Translations under genes and position numbers: made by a program
Shown here: positions 1 to 12,307 of the stretch, one piece after another
How positions within the stretch are numbered: position 1 is the first letter of the stretch
Layout: every line of letters starts with the position of its first letter
Assembly (NCBI GenBank): GCA_014529385.2
Contig: CM043970.1
Span: 44,544,279-44,608,278 of the forward strand
Direction of reading: 5' to 3'
Origin: Adiantum capillus-veneris
Lineage: Eukaryota > Streptophyta > Polypodiopsida > Polypodiales > Pteridaceae
DNA length: 64,000 nt
Notes under the pieces: generated by a model
Told to the model about the DNA's origin: nothing
What the model saw: only the letters and a program-made list of their open reading frames with translations
Database searches by the model: none

Positions 1-2012
1 AGTGTATTTTTTGCCAATGTGTACATACTCTAACCTCATATTTTTCTTTTATACAAATCACCACCACATTTTCACCCTCACCCTCGTGAAAACAAAAAAA
101 TTGATTTCTACTTTCTTGGTCATGTTTATTATATTATTTTCATTTACTTGCATACCTTTTCCTCTTTCAACCAAAATAATACAAAGATGGACCTTATTAT
201 ATGATTCCAATATCTTTCCATATCCATAATTCCTCCATATTTATTTATTTATTTTTTACTTAGTATTCTAACACCATGTGCTCATTGAGCTAAAATCCAT
301 GAATAGTCCATACACTAGTCCCACCATGTATATATTGCTTTATTCACCAATAATCCTCCTCCATGCATGTGTAAAGGGCAACTTGGATGCTTTGTATTAT
401 GATATGACAAAGGAGGGGCTCACTCTTGGATGCATTGTACAAATTCAACAAAGAAGGGGGCCACTAAAAGACTTTTGCAGGCATAAAAAACAGGCTTTTT
501 GGTGAGATTTTTGATACCCATCTCCACTCCAAATTTCGAGCGTTGGTCAAAAGAGAAAATGTGGAACAAAAGCTAAATAATCACCTCAAAAATTTTGGTG
601 ATTTTTGGAGCAACCACCGGTGAGCTACGATTTTTTGAGTGGACCCCAGTCTACCCACTTTTCTCACAAAGTAACCCATAGTCTTGTGTCACCTCCTTTC
701 CCACTTCCACACATACACTCATTCCTCTCCATCCCTCACTCAAACCTGCAACTTTCATAGCTTACTTCATCTTCTTCACCATTTCCATCTCTCCTTACTC
801 CATAGCTCAAAAGATTATCATCTCTACACACATATAGCTCAATTTCTCTCTCTAGAATCAAATTCATATTACCATAACCTCTTTATCCTGTCATAAAAGA
901 GAAAAAATCAGCAAATAACCAATCTCAAGCCCTGCAAAAGGAGGAGTTTGATCATGGAGAATTCAACTTCCCCATGGTCACAAGAACTGCACCGACAAAG
1001 TTCTACAACTGCTTCATTCACTGGAGGAGAAGGTGGAAAATTTCATTTACATCTTGTGGTTTTCACCAAAGGGTGTATATTCTCATTCTTCTCTTACTTT
1101 TTATCATTGTATAAATCATATAATGCACCTTGAGTGCATATGCCATGTAATTTTACCCCATCCTACTAACTTCAAACTACTAACACTAATTGCTAACCCA
1201 TTTTTTTTGTAAATTGCAACCACTCTTCTCTACCGTGGAGTAGGCAACCTCACACAAAAAATCACTCACCTCTCTAGAATCTTCTCTATTTCACCTCAAT
1301 AATTCTCTCCTCTTGAGCCCACATCCATGTGACTCAAGAGACAAGAGAGCCCCACTCTCATAAGAACATATAAAAAATTTCATAAACATGATTTTCTACG
1401 AAAATGTTGATTAGGTATAATCCTAATTAGAGATCTCCTCACCTATAAATAGAGCCCTTCTCCCTTTGTAAATGGCAAGGATCCCTACACTATTGCTCAC
1501 TACTTTGAGCGTTCCATTCACCATCTTAGTTTTAGGGAGTGAGAGTGAGCTCTCTATGCACCATTACATGTGGTGTATAGGAAAGCTTCTTTGAGCTAGT
1601 TGTAACATTGCAAGGGAGTGAGTGATTCATAACTTTCAATCAAAGTTGTACCTACTCTTGCGCATCAATTTAATCAATAATTTGGGTGCAAATCGTGGGT
1701 CAAAACTCTCTTGAGTGTTTCCAATTCATGCTTGGCAACCTCATCTCGTTTGATTTAAGGTGACGCGTTTTAATTTTGAGATTCTTTTGTAGTATCTGCT
1801 TGTATGTGACTCAAGAGATCTTGTGTTTGTTTTTGTTGCTTGGGAAAACATTATAAGAGGGTTGTATGGTGAGAGGTGTCCCATAACCCTAAGATAATGT
1901 GTAGATTGCAACATCATCAAACTTAATCGAGTCTCTTGACTCTCCTCCAAGCTGTTCATGCACCCGTGTCAATCATTAAAATTGAAGCTGAATTATTGCA
2001 CAAAGCCCTCTC

Positions 2013-2089
<77 letters not shown>

Positions 2090-2344
2090 TTGGTGTGTGT
2101 ATTTGTAGCATTGAAATTAGTGATAGTGTACCCTTCCTTATTGCTTGTATTGCTAAGGGATTCTCCTCTTTTGCGTCCTAGTTCGCTCTATAACAAGGTG
2201 GTGCCCCAGCTATCTTATTTGGGTTTGGCTGTGGGTTTGTTGTTGTGTTGTGCTTGTGGTTGCCCCAGCCCCAATTGAGCAGCACAGGAGCCTTGAGGGG
2301 TGTTTAGAGGTCTCCTCTCTTGTTGCCCGCCCCGGACCGCCTCA
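1..2344 (+). repeat. 5' LTR (partial) of the Tat element
   Basis: Matches 8589-10921 nearly base for base, starting from the first bases of the window. It ends in CA at 2344, after which the two copies diverge. It contains a (TG)n run at about 2019-2098, whose length differs from the other LTR, and a TATA box. Short ORFs inside it are conserved between the LTRs only because the LTRs are copies of each other. Confidence 0.92.
1444..1452 (+). promoter_or_regulatory. TATA box of 5' LTR
   Basis: TATAAATAG followed by a GAGCCC-type start region, repeated at 10032-10040 in the 3' LTR. Its position about 890 bases before the LTR end fits the U3/R boundary, so it is the likely promoter of the element. 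This is inferred from the motif alone. Confidence 0.6.
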
Positions 2345-2942
2345 ATTTTGGTGCCCCCACTGAGGACGAGCGGTTGTGTTAACATACACAAGGTAAGTCT
2401 TCAAAAACTAGTTGTGTGTACATGAAGAATCCACCACCTCCTAATCCTGCTCATGCAATTCAATTTCATCAGTTTCATTGGGTGCAAGGAATTAGGATAA
2501 ATGTCGGCATTGATAGAAAAATCTTTTTTCAACAACGTATTGTATTTCTCTTTGGTGCTGAAGCATTAAGAGATATTCTACAATCTCCAAATCCTATTAT
2601 ATTCCCACTTGTAGACTATAATGTCTCTTTTGATGTACATGTGTTTATCTTGTTTTAGCTAGGTTAATGAATCAAGAGAACTTGTATTGTACATTCATTC
2701 CTTTGGCTAGACAAGACATGCATGTAATAGTTGGCACATAGTTACAATTTCAACGTGTTTTCCGTCGTATGTTTGAACCTAGGCAAGTAGCGGCTATCAA
2801 TGCCTCAGTCAATCCGTTCATTTTGCCATTGATTTGCTACGATCTAAGCTTTGATATTTACATTTTCTTTCTACTTTGAAATTTGATTTTGCAAAACAAA
2901 AAATAAAAAAAGAAAAAGAATTTTTTTAGTAAAACCAGCAAC
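2345..2942 (+). other. 5' untranslated leader of the Tat element
   Basis: Lies between the 5' LTR and gag and has no recognisable domain. A short open frame at 2416-2658 (80 codons) shows no family signature and is not treated as a gene. An A-rich stretch precedes the gag ATG at 2943. Confidence 0.5.
2349..2367 (+). other. Primer binding site of the Tat element
   Basis: Starts TGGTGCCCCCAC, four bases after the LTR end at 2344. The leading TGG pairs with the CCA end of a tRNA. The sequence resembles the TTTGGCGCC-type sites of Tat/Athila elements. The exact tRNA was not identified. Confidence 0.6.
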
Positions 2943-3659
2943 ATGGATACAACTAGGCAAATGAGTGGCTACCCCTTGTTCTTTGGAGAGCCTGGGGAGG
3001 ACGCAGAATTATTCTTAGCAAATTTCAAAATGTCTTGCCGTATCAAGAGGATAGTAACTGATCAGGAACGTGTGGAAATGTTTGAGGTGGTCCTTAGGAA
3101 AGATGCTAGCACTTGGTTTGACTCTTTGCCTGAGGAAGTTAAAGGGAATTACACAGAAGTTTTGAATCGTTTCAAGAAATACTTCTTTGATCCCCAAAAC
3201 ACTCAAAAACTATGGCAAGACATTGTTTCTCATAAGCAAAAGTACTTAGATGACTACTACTTGTACAAGCAAGAGTTTCTACGTCTTTGGGCTGTATGGG
3301 TGAGAAATTTTGCTAACCTTGGTGATGGTGCAGAGTTCCTAAAGAAGGAGAGATTCATAGCCGGACTCTTTCCTGACCTTAAGGTAAAAGTTGAGGCGGG
3401 TGCACCTGCTACCTTTGATGCAGCTGAAACTAGGGCTGCTGAGAAATATAGGAAACTCAAGTGCTTAAGGGGAGAGGTTCCAATAGAAGGTCTTAGACCC
3501 AAAGGTAAGTCACAAGCATCAACATCTAGGGAGCTTCCTGAGGTAACAGCTGAAGTAATTGAGAAGTTGAATGAATCTTTAAGTAGCCTGTCAATTCACC
3601 TTGCACAAGCTGTAGGTCTAAAGGGACAAGCAAGGAAGTCTGAAGAGCGAGATCCATGA
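2943..3659 (+). pseudogene. Gag capsid region of the Tat element
   Basis: Retrotransposon Gag: the capsid-like part packages the element RNA. The 238-codon frame has the usual mix of acidic, basic and aromatic residues (ASTWFDSLP at about residues 55-63, then a helical region). It ends at a TGA at 3657. The frame continues past this stop into a CCHC zinc knuckle (CWNC at about 3675, Cx2Cx4Hx4C), so the stop lies between capsid and nucleocapsid. It may be a decayed CGA arginine codon or, less likely, a readthrough signal. The start is the first ATG after the A-rich leader. Confidence 0.85.
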
Positions 3660-5081
3660 CCTAAGAGAGTCTTGCAATGTTGGAATTGCCGAGAGTCTAG
3701 ACATGGGATGTATAATTGTCCTTGGCCCCGTGGGGAGCCAGGGAGACCTAACTTGAATTACCCAGTGATGAATGTAGGTGAAGGGACTGGTCAACAACCA
3801 AGGCTTCTACAAAGACCAAATGGACCAAGACCACCTCCACAAGGGGTGGAAGGAGTTCCAGCTTTGCCAGATCCAAATGTGCATGTGGTAGATGTGACAA
3901 ATTCAAGAGAGGTTGACATGGAAGCAAATGGCATTAAGCGTGCCCGAGGGAAAGGTAAGGAGAAAGAAGGAGTCACATCACAGAGTGACCATGGACGAGG
4001 CAAGAAGGCAAAGGAGACCAAGGAAGCTAAGAGGACTCGACGTCGTATCAATCTCCAAGACTTCCCTCTTGGACATGGTATGGCTCCATACAACCTGTTG
4101 GAAGACATGCGAGGTAAGGATCCTGATATCTCATGGCCTCAGTTTCTTGCATTATGCCCACAAGTTAGGAGGGATTTAACAAAGGCACTTAGCACTAGGA
4201 GAAAGGTAAAAGAGAGTGTTCTTGTTGTAAAAATTGCACATGCTGAAATGAACGAGGATATTACACCTGTGCTAGATTGTTACATCAAAGGAAGATTGGT
4301 TAGGAAAGGTCTAGTGGATGGGGGTGCACAAATTTGCATCATGATAGAGGGGCTCATGCAAAGACTAGGCATGCACATCCATGAGAAACCTGAAATTAAA
4401 GTCAAGATGGAAAACAATAGCAAGGCTAGGTGCGTAGGCATTTGTAAAAATGTTTTTGTGGAGGCCTTTGGCATTAAGAAGGCAGTAGATTTCTATGTCA
4501 TGTCTACTAAAGGAAATGGTTACCCATTTATCCTAGGAAGACCATGGCTAATGAAAATGCGAGCTTTGCAGGATTGGGAGAGTGGAAAGCTAATTTGCAG
4601 GAATGAAAATCATAAGAAGGTTGTCTTTGACATGAAGGAGCAACACCAAGAGGAGCTCCATGAAGAATCATCTCAAATTGAGACGAAAGAAGATTGGACT
4701 GATAACACTTCAGAAGAAGAAAGTAGCAGCAGCATTACTGAAGAGGAGTCTTCCATCGAAGTCACGGGGGTAAGTTTTAAGCCAAACAACCAAGAGACCT
4801 CTTGCCCAGGTTTGGAAGAGGTAGGTTCCCAAGAGAACCAAAAAGTGGAAGATGAAAGAATGCTAGAAGGTATGCTATCTACAACACTTACAAAGGATGA
4901 AAGAGAGGAGTTCAAATGTGTGCTAAGGAATTTTCCTAGGCTTTTTGCTAAAGACTACACCGACGTAAGTGGGGTAGATGTTGTTCAACACAAGATTGAG
5001 TTAAAGCCTGAGGCCACACCTAAGGCTCAGAAGCTACGAAGGCTAGAGTCATCAAGGAGCAGGATTTACTCAAGGAGGTAA
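3660..5081 (+). pseudogene. Nucleocapsid zinc knuckle and aspartic protease of the Tat element
   Basis: In frame with gag across the TGA at 3657. First comes a Cx2Cx4Hx4C zinc knuckle (about 3675-3716). A basic and acidic linker follows, then a pepsin-like retroviral protease around 4260-4630. Its active site reads LVDGGAQICIM (DGG replaces the usual DSG/DTG, as often in plant Ty3 elements), with ILGRPWL as the second conserved strand. An acidic stretch leads to the reverse transcriptase. The frame ends at 5081 because a one-base loss (or two-base gain) near 5045 pushes the reverse transcriptase into another frame. Confidence 0.85.
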
Positions 5082-6340
5082 GAAAGCTTCTAGCAGCAGG
5101 TTTCATTTATCCAGTGGAGAATTCAGAGTGGGTCTCTCCCAGTTTTGTCACTCCTAAGAAAAACGGCAAGTGGAGGGTGTGTGTGGATTACCGTCCACTC
5201 AATGAGGCAACAAAAAGAGATCACTTTCCCCTCCCATTTCAGGATGAAATACTAAATGAGGTAGCTGGTCATGAGAAGTACACTGTGTGTGATGGCTACT
5301 CGGGTTACTTTCAAGTAGGTATCGCATTGGAAGATCAATTGAAGACAACCTTTATCACTCCTTGGGGTTGTTATGCTTTAAGAGTCATGCCATTTGGTCT
5401 GAAAAATGCTCCTGCAACTTTCCAACACTTCATGAACATGGTGTTTCAAGCATTCTTTGGAAAGTCCATTAGGGTTTTTATTGATGATTTTTGCATTTAT
5501 AGCTCAAAATTATTGCATCTACAAAGGGTAGAAGAAGGTTTAAAGAAGCTCTATGACATGGGAGGTCAACTCAACCCCGACAAGTGTCACATAGGTGAGG
5601 ATGAAGTGATCTTGCTTGGTCACAAGGTTTCCTATAAAGGCATTGAGGTGGATCCTTCAAAGGCAAAGGCTCTTATTGAGCTCCCATCACCCAAGAATCT
5701 CAAAGAGGTCATCTCATTCATTCAAAAGGTGAAGTATATGTCACGCTTTATTCACTTAGCTTCGGAGTTGCTTCATCCTTTGCAAAAGTTGACACAACAA
5801 GTAGAATTTGCATGGTCTGATGAGCTTGAAAAGTACTTTTGTAACATTAAAGTCATTTTGTCAGAGCTACCAACACTCATGCCTCCTTGTTGGGAGTACA
5901 CATTCTTTGTTAGCTCTAGTGTTGGAAGGGAAACAATTGGTGCTGTGTTGCTACAACAAGATCCCCACAGTACCAGGATGCGACCCATCTACTTTGCTAG
6001 TAGGGTCATGAATGCTTTAGAGAGAGGCTACACGGAGGCAGAACTCATGATGCTTTCTCTCATGTTTTCAGTGAGAAAGTTTAGATCCTACCTTCTACCA
6101 AAACCTTTTGTAATTCTCACTGCAGAAAATTTGTTCCCTTGGGTGTCATCTCAAATGAATCTTAGTACTAGGATCTCAAAGTGGATTATGGAGTTGCAAG
6201 AGTTTCAATACTCTTTCAAGGTAGAAGATAGTGTGCGTGCACAATTGGGGGGGATTCTCACTTATAAGTTACATGAGAGGGAAATAAAGGTGCCCGAAGT
6301 AAAGACCCTACCATTGCCACCACCTAAAAGTATTCCTAAT
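5052..6340 (+). pseudogene. Reverse transcriptase and first RNase H of the Tat element
   Basis: Copies the element RNA into DNA. Seen in order: WRVCVDYRPLN, the palm motif VCDGYSGYFQVG, MPFGLKNAPATFQ, and the catalytic FIDDF with both aspartates (about 5483-5488). The connected RNase H (about 5900-6150) keeps IGAVLLQQ and the YTEAE glutamate. It has serine and alanine where active enzymes have aspartates (FVSSSVG and LTAEN). Loss of these aspartates is known for the first RNase H of Tat elements. The frame runs from about 5052; the ATG at 5114 is not the biological start. Confidence 0.9.
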
Positions 6341-6770
6341 GCTTTTACCTTGTTCTTTGATGGAGCTTTTCGACGAGCCATAGGAAAAGCAAGGGGAGGG
6401 CTAGTGTTGCTCAACCCAAGTGGAGAGGTGGTCATGAAAGAGAAGGTCAATCTACCAGGTTCAACTAGCAACAATGAAGCATAATACGACACACTACTTC
6501 ATGGTTTAAAGATATGCATTGGCTAAGGTATACAACGTCTCATGGTAAAAGGGGATGCACTTCTCATTGTGAAGCAAATTTTAGGCATTTGGGCATGCAA
6601 GAATGAAAGCCTAAGGACAAAAGTTCATGCCATTCGTAGATTGTTTAATCAATTTGAAGAAGTGCAACTATATCATATTCTTAGGAAACAGAATGAAGAT
6701 GCCGATTTGCTTGCAGAACAAGCAGTTACATGTGTTGAGAAAGAAGTGCAAGCCATCATGGTGGCAGCAG
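6340..6770 (+). pseudogene. Second, archaeal-type RNase H of the Tat element
   Basis: Starts with LFFDGAF and GGLVLLNPSGE, then SNNEA, later VKGDALLIVKQI and NEDADLLAEQA. These give the D-E-D-D acidic residues of an active RNase H1. This extra domain after the degenerate first RNase H is the hallmark of the Tat lineage. Two stops interrupt it in frame: TAA at 6482 just after the NNEA glutamate, and TAA at 6524. Apart from these the reading frame is continuous from the reverse transcriptase. Confidence 0.82.
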
Positions 6771-8196
6771 CTGTCAAGCAACCGAGATACCAGGGATTGG
6801 AGTCATTGGCTCCCATTATTGGCTACATTTTGGAGGACGAGTTTCCACAAGACTTCACTAAAGCTCAGAAGAGGAGACTCATGAAGAAGGCAAGTTTATA
6901 TCTCTTCCTAAAAGGATCCCTCTATCAAAGAGGGAAGGATCAAGTGTGCAAAAGAATACCAACTATCGAGGAAATTCCAGCCATTCTAAAAGGTTTGCAT
7001 GAAGAATACCAACTGTGAAGAAGATTTTGCTTGCGGGGTATGTTTGGCCAAGTGTGCATGTGGATGTTCGACATTGGTGTAAAAGCTGTCACAATTGTCA
7101 GATAAATGGAAATAGAAGGTTGGTGCATGGACCGAGGCAAATAGTGCTTGCCAATGGACCCTTTGAAAAGTGGGGCATTGATGCTATGGGTTCTCTGCCT
7201 AAGACAAAAAATGGTAAACTCTACATTCTAGTGGCTGTAGACTATATGACTAGGTGGGTTGAAGCACAAAGTGTGGCAAGGGTAAATGGAAAAACAGTGA
7301 GCAGGTTTGTCTACACTAATATTTGTTGTAGATTTGGCACACCTCTAGAGATTGTTTTGGATAATGGTTAGGGGTTCAAGAAGGGTTTACTCACAGAAGT
7401 TTGTGAAGAGCTTAACATTCTACATCGTCATAGCACACCATACTACCCACAGTCAAATGGTTTGGTGGAGAAGGTTAACGGTGTCATTGCAGGCATCATT
7501 AGAAAGATGGTGCAAAACAAAACAAAGTTATGGGATGACTTCTTGGATGGTGCCTTGTGGGCATATCGAACCACATATAGGGAATCCACGGAGTTCACAC
7601 CATTTCACTTGGTCTATGGTCAAGAGGCTTTGCAGCCTATCGAGCTCAACATTCCAACAATGCGGCTTCATGGCAAAGGTGCACAAGATGATCAAGAGGT
7701 ATGGATGGATCGACTTCTTACATTAGTGGAGCTTGAGTGGAAAAGAGAAGCAGCTTACGAGTGCTACAAGAGGAAAACTACGCAAGCAAAAGAAAAGCTC
7801 GACAAGAAACTAAAGGACAAAGCCATCAATGAAGGAGATCTTGTGCTAAGTTATGGCAATCGACTCGATAATCGTTTTGATGCCAAATTTGAAACTAGAT
7901 GGCAGGGGCCATACATAGTTAAGAAGGCTTTCAATTCAAGTTACTATCAACTTATGGACTTGAATGGGAAAGAGCACTCTGGGAAGGTAAACGGGTATCG
8001 CTTGAAGCCCTATTTGAGTCGCCTTCTACCAAAGGATCTACCAAAGATCTGTCCAAAGGCCGCTGTCTCATGTAAGTATTGTTACATGAAGCATGAGTGT
8101 AACTCCAACCAAAAGTCTGAGGGGCCAAACAATGAAGATCTCGTCAAGGACTCTGAAGCACTCTCTTTGGAAAAGATACTCTATGATGGTACATGA
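6771..8196 (+). pseudogene. Integrase of the Tat element
   Basis: Inserts the DNA copy. The second half of the HHCC zinc domain is visible (WCKSCHNC, about 7075-7098). The D,D-35-E core follows: GIDAMGS at about 7177, VLDNG at about 7357 and NGLVEKVNG at about 7459. The GPY/F-type tail RWQGPYIV lies near 7900. Damage: a TAG at 7369 directly after VLDNG, and a frame change with missing residues near 7015 that removes the GGH part of the zinc domain. The frame ends at a TGA (8194-8196), 14 bases before the polypurine tract. Confidence 0.88.
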
Positions 8197-8210
8197 ATAT
8201 ATTATCATCC

Positions 8211-8220
8211 TGGGAGAGGG
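8211..8220 (+). other. Polypurine tract of the Tat element
   Basis: TGGGAGAGGG lies just upstream of the 3' LTR and is the usual primer for plus-strand synthesis. The LTR start is taken as the TG at 8225, but a start at 8221 cannot be excluded because the left end of the 5' LTR is missing. Confidence 0.6.
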
Positions 8221-8224
8221 CTAA

Positions 8225-10600
8225 TGATAGCCATTTTTCAGCTATTATTAATTGTCATAGTGAGCTATCTCACCCTACCAAATTCACCCAAACACTATGG
8301 CTATCCCTACCATTTCACTGTATATAGGCGTGTGTGAGTTAGGAGACTTTTCTTGTATTTTCTAAAAACCCTCAATTAGCTAGTCACTAGGCTAGTTGAG
8401 CCAAAAAATAAAAAAATAATTAAAAAAAGGTATATTATGGCCTCTTTGTGTGTAAATATTTCATTATATATATATGGCCTAAATATAGGGATTTTTTATA
8501 ATTATTTTGATATTTTATTTAAATATTTATACCTAGGTGTGTGTTTTATTAAACTTATGTATGCCTTCTTTCATCCTCTTGCACCATAAGGGTATTTTTT
8601 GCCAATGTGTACATACTCTAACCTCATATTTTTCTTTTATACAAATCACCCCCACATTTTCACCCTCACCCTCGTGAAAACAAAAAAATTGATTTCTACT
8701 TTCTTAGTTATGTTTATTATATTATTTTCATTTACTTGCATACCTTTTCTTCTTTCACCCAATATAATACAAAGAGGGACCATATCATATGATTCCAATA
8801 TCTTTCCATATCCATAATTCCTCCATATTTATTTATTTGTTTTTTACTCAATATTCTAACACCATGTGCTCGTTGAGCTAAAATCCATAAATAGTCCATA
8901 CACTAGTCCCACCATGTATATATTGCTTTATTCACCAATAATCCTCCTCCATGCATGTGTAAAGGGCAACTTGGATGCTTTATATTATGATATGACAAAG
9001 GAGGGGCTCACTCTTGAATGCATTGTACAAATTCAACAAAGAAGGGGGCCACTAAAAGACTTTTGCATGCATAAAAAATAGGCTTTTTGGTGAGATTTTT
9101 GGCACCCATCTCCACTCCGAATCTGGAGCGGTGCTCAAAAGAGAAAATGTGGAACAAAAGCTGAATAATCACCTCAAAAATTTTGGTGATTTTTTGAGCA
9201 ACCACCGGTGAGCTACGATTTTTTGAGTGGACCACAGTCTGCCCACTTTTCTCACAAAGTAATCCATAGTCTTGTGTCACCTCCTTTCCCACTTCCACAC
9301 ATACACTCATTCCTCTCCATCCCTCACTCAAACCTGCAACTTTCATGGCTTACTTCATCTTCTTCACCATTTCCATCTCTCCTTACTCCATAGCTCAAAA
9401 GATTATCATCTCTACACACATATAGCTCAATTTCTCTCTCTAGAATCAAATTCATATTACCATAACCTCTTCATCCTTTCATAAAAGAGAAAAAATCATC
9501 AAATAACCAATCTCAAGCCCTGCAAAAGGAGGAGTTTGATCATGGAGAATTCAACTTCCCCATGGTCACAAGAACTGCACCGACAAAGTTCTACAACCGC
9601 TTCATTCACTGGAGGAGAAGGTGGAAAAATTCATTTACATCTTGTGGTTTTCACCAAATTGTGTATATTCTCATGCTTCTCTTACTTTTTATCATTTTAT
9701 AAATCATGTAATGCACCTTAAGTGCATATGCCATGTAATTTTACCCCATCCTACTAACTTCAAACTACTAACACTAATTGCTAACCCATTTTTTTTGTAA
9801 ATTGCACCCACTCTACTCTACCGTGGAGTAGGCAACCTCACACAAAAAATCACTCACCTCTCTAGAATCTTCTCTATTTCACCTCAATAATTCTCTCCTT
9901 TTGAGCCCACATCCATGTGACTCAAGAGACAAGAGAGCCCCACTCTCATAAGAACATATAAAAAATTTCATAAACAAGATTTTCTATGAAAATGTTGATT
10001 AGGTATACTCCTAATTAGGGATCTCCTCACCTATAAATAGAGCCCTTCTCCCTTTGTAAATGGCAAGGATCCCTACACTATTGCTCACTACATTGAGCGT
10101 GCCATTCACCATCTTAGTTTTAGGGAGTGAGAGTGAGCTCTCTATGCACCATTACATGTGGTGTATAGGAAAGCTTCTTTGAGCTAGTTGTAACATTGCA
10201 AGGGAGTGAGTGATTCATAACTTTCAATCAACGTTGTACCTACTCCTGCGCATCAATTTAATCAATAAGTTGGGTGCAAATCGTGGATCAAAACTCTCTT
10301 GAGTCTCTCCAATTCACGCTTGGCAACCTCATCTCGTTTGGTTTAAGGTGATGCGTTTTAATTTTGAGATTCTTTTGTAGTATCTGCTTGTATGTGACTC
10401 AAGAGATCTTGTCTTTGTTTTTGTTGCTTGGGAAAACATTATAAGAGGGTTGTATGGTGAGAGGTCTTCCATAACCCTAAGATAATGTGTAGATTGCAAC
10501 ATCATCAAACTTAATCGTGTCTCTTGATTCTCCTCCAAGTTGTTCATACACCCGTGTCAATCATTAAAATTGAAGCTGAATTCTTGCACAAAGCCCTCTC

Positions 10601-10672
<72 letters not shown>

Positions 10673-10921
10673 GTGTGTGTATTTGTAGCATTGAAATTAG
10701 TGATAGTGTACCCTTCCTTCTCGCTTGTATTTCTAAGGGATTCTCCTCTTTTGCATCCTAGTTCGCTCTATAACTAGGTGGTGCCCCTATCTTATTTGGG
10801 TTTGGCTGTGGGTTTGTTGTTGTGTTGTGCTTGTGGTTGCCCCAGCCCCAATTGAGTAGCACGGGAGCCTTGAGGGGTGTTTAGAGGTCGCCTCTCTTGT
10901 TGCCCGCCCCGGACCGCCTCA
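8225..10921 (+). repeat. 3' LTR of the Tat element
   Basis: About 2.7 kb, beginning TGATAG and ending CTCA. Its last 2.33 kb matches 1-2344. It contains a TATA box at 10032-10040 and a (TG)n run at about 10608-10670. The first 364 bases have no partner in the window. Confidence 0.88.
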
Positions 10922-11001
10922 ATAGTTGGGGGCAATATGGATGGTGTAATATAAATAGCGTGACCCATTGAATTCCTAAGAAGCCAAAATATATTGGCAG
11001 T

Positions 11002-11088
<87 letters not shown>

Positions 11089-11236
11089 GAGAAGGGGGGG
11101 GGGGGGGGGGGGGGGAAGATAGTGAGCATATTTGCATAGTTGATGTGAATATTTTCCATTTCCTTAGTGCCTCGTCTCACATTGAGGGGGCCAAAAATTG
11201 AGAGAAAAGGGGTAGTGAAAATAGAAACATATGGGT

Positions 11237-11281
<45 letters not shown>

Positions 11282-11340
11282 ACGCGCGCGTGCGTGTTTA
11301 AAAAATACAAAGCCTCAGGAAAGGGGGCTTTTGAAGTTAA
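10922..11340. repeat. Microsatellites and a fragment of a dispersed repeat
   Basis: After the LTR come (TG)n at 11003-11048, (GA)n at 11049-11092 and a long G run to about 11115. Bases 11118-11240 resemble part of the dispersed repeat at 35205-35760 (shared TTTTCCATTTCC and a following CTCGTCTCAC/CCTATCTCGC block, same strand). A second (TG)n/(CG)n run lies at 11241-11290. No gene is visible. Confidence 0.55.
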
Positions 11341-11411
11341 ATGATAAGTTTTGAAGCTCATTTTTTAAAACAAAGTGAAGAGAAGAGAAGAGAAGCGAAG
11401 AGAAGAGAAGA

Positions 11412-11722
11412 GGAATGGCCGGATAGGATGAAGGTTTTTTTATGGAAGGTGCTATGGGGAGGCTTACCAACTGGAGTGAAGGTCCTTGCTAGGGGAATTA
11501 GTCCAGATAGATGCTCACAATGTAGAACGGCTTTTGAAGATCTTCCCATCTGTTCAGGGAGTGTCCATCAATCTGTGGACTTGCAGGCAAGATTTGCAAA
11601 TGGATCCAAAAAACCTGGAAAATAGGATTCTTCAAGAGCGATCTCTTCTTGGGAGGAAAGATGTTCAAGAGTCATACTCTACTCATTGCCACCTATGGGA
11701 CAACGATGAGGGAGATTAAGTT
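11412..11722 (+). pseudogene. LINE reverse transcriptase zinc-binding (zf-RVT) fragment
   Basis: Encodes MKVFLWKVLWGGLPTGVK and DRCSQCRTAFEDL, then in a second frame KICKWIQKTWKIGF and KSDLFLGGK. The same blocks occur in the same order at the 3' end of LINE-A (27983-28303, minus strand). It is therefore a diverged, frameshifted 3' fragment of a related LINE. No catalytic domain remains here. Confidence 0.75.
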
Positions 11723-11739
11723 TCAATAAGTACCTACAA

Positions 11740-12064
11740 TCACGTGGCCACCTAGAATTTTATTATCTATTTTCAAAAAGTGGCTCCTATTGGCTTGCCC
11801 AAAATAAAATACATTAATCAAAAGATGCCTTCAAGATTCCCTCTATCCTCATCACCTAACCCTCACCTCTGCTCGTATTGCTAAAACCTTCTCCCTCCCT
11901 TGTCCTGCCCTTCCCTACCTCTCGATGCGTCCTTGTGAGATTGCAAATCTACCTTCCCTAGGAGCTTGAACCTAAGCTTCCCCCACCATTCATGGACTTG
12001 CACCTAAAGAGCAATCCGCCTACATCGCCTCCACTATGAATGTGTTGGGGAAGGACACAAGATC

Positions 12065-12097
<33 letters not shown>

Positions 12098-12246
12098 GAA
12101 GAAGAGAAGAGATTCTATTTGCCTCTTCCTTATGAAGCATCCCTAACTCTACTCTGTGAATGAGAGAGAGTTGGGGGGGGGGGGGGGGGGGGAGATTCTA
12201 TGCATCTATGCCTTATGAAACATCGCCACCTTTGCTCTACGATGGG

Positions 12247-12307
<61 letters not shown>

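Larger units (their letters stand above)
1..10921 (+). mobile_element. Tat-lineage Ty3/gypsy LTR retrotransposon, 5' end cut by window
   Basis: Two long direct repeats (1-2344 and 8225-10921) flank gag, protease, reverse transcriptase, two RNase H domains and integrase on the plus strand. The order PR-RT-RH-second RH-INT and a primer site beginning TGGTGCCCCCAC right after the LTR point to the Tat (Ogre/Retand-like) lineage of plant Ty3/gypsy elements, known for its extra archaeal-type RNase H. By eye the LTRs differ at only a few percent of positions, so the insertion is not very old. The copy is nevertheless dead: there are stops at 3657, 6482, 6524 and 7369, a frameshift near 5045 and a deletion near 7015. 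The first 364 or so bases of the 5' LTR lie outside the window, so the target duplication cannot be checked. Confidence 0.92.

Noticed and set aside
684-1133. Short frames shared by both Tat LTRs
   Set aside because: Conserved only because the LTRs are copies; codon-position bias was not evident.
2416-2658. 80-codon frame in the Tat leader
   Set aside because: No known domain and no second copy to test conservation. Treated as untranslated leader.
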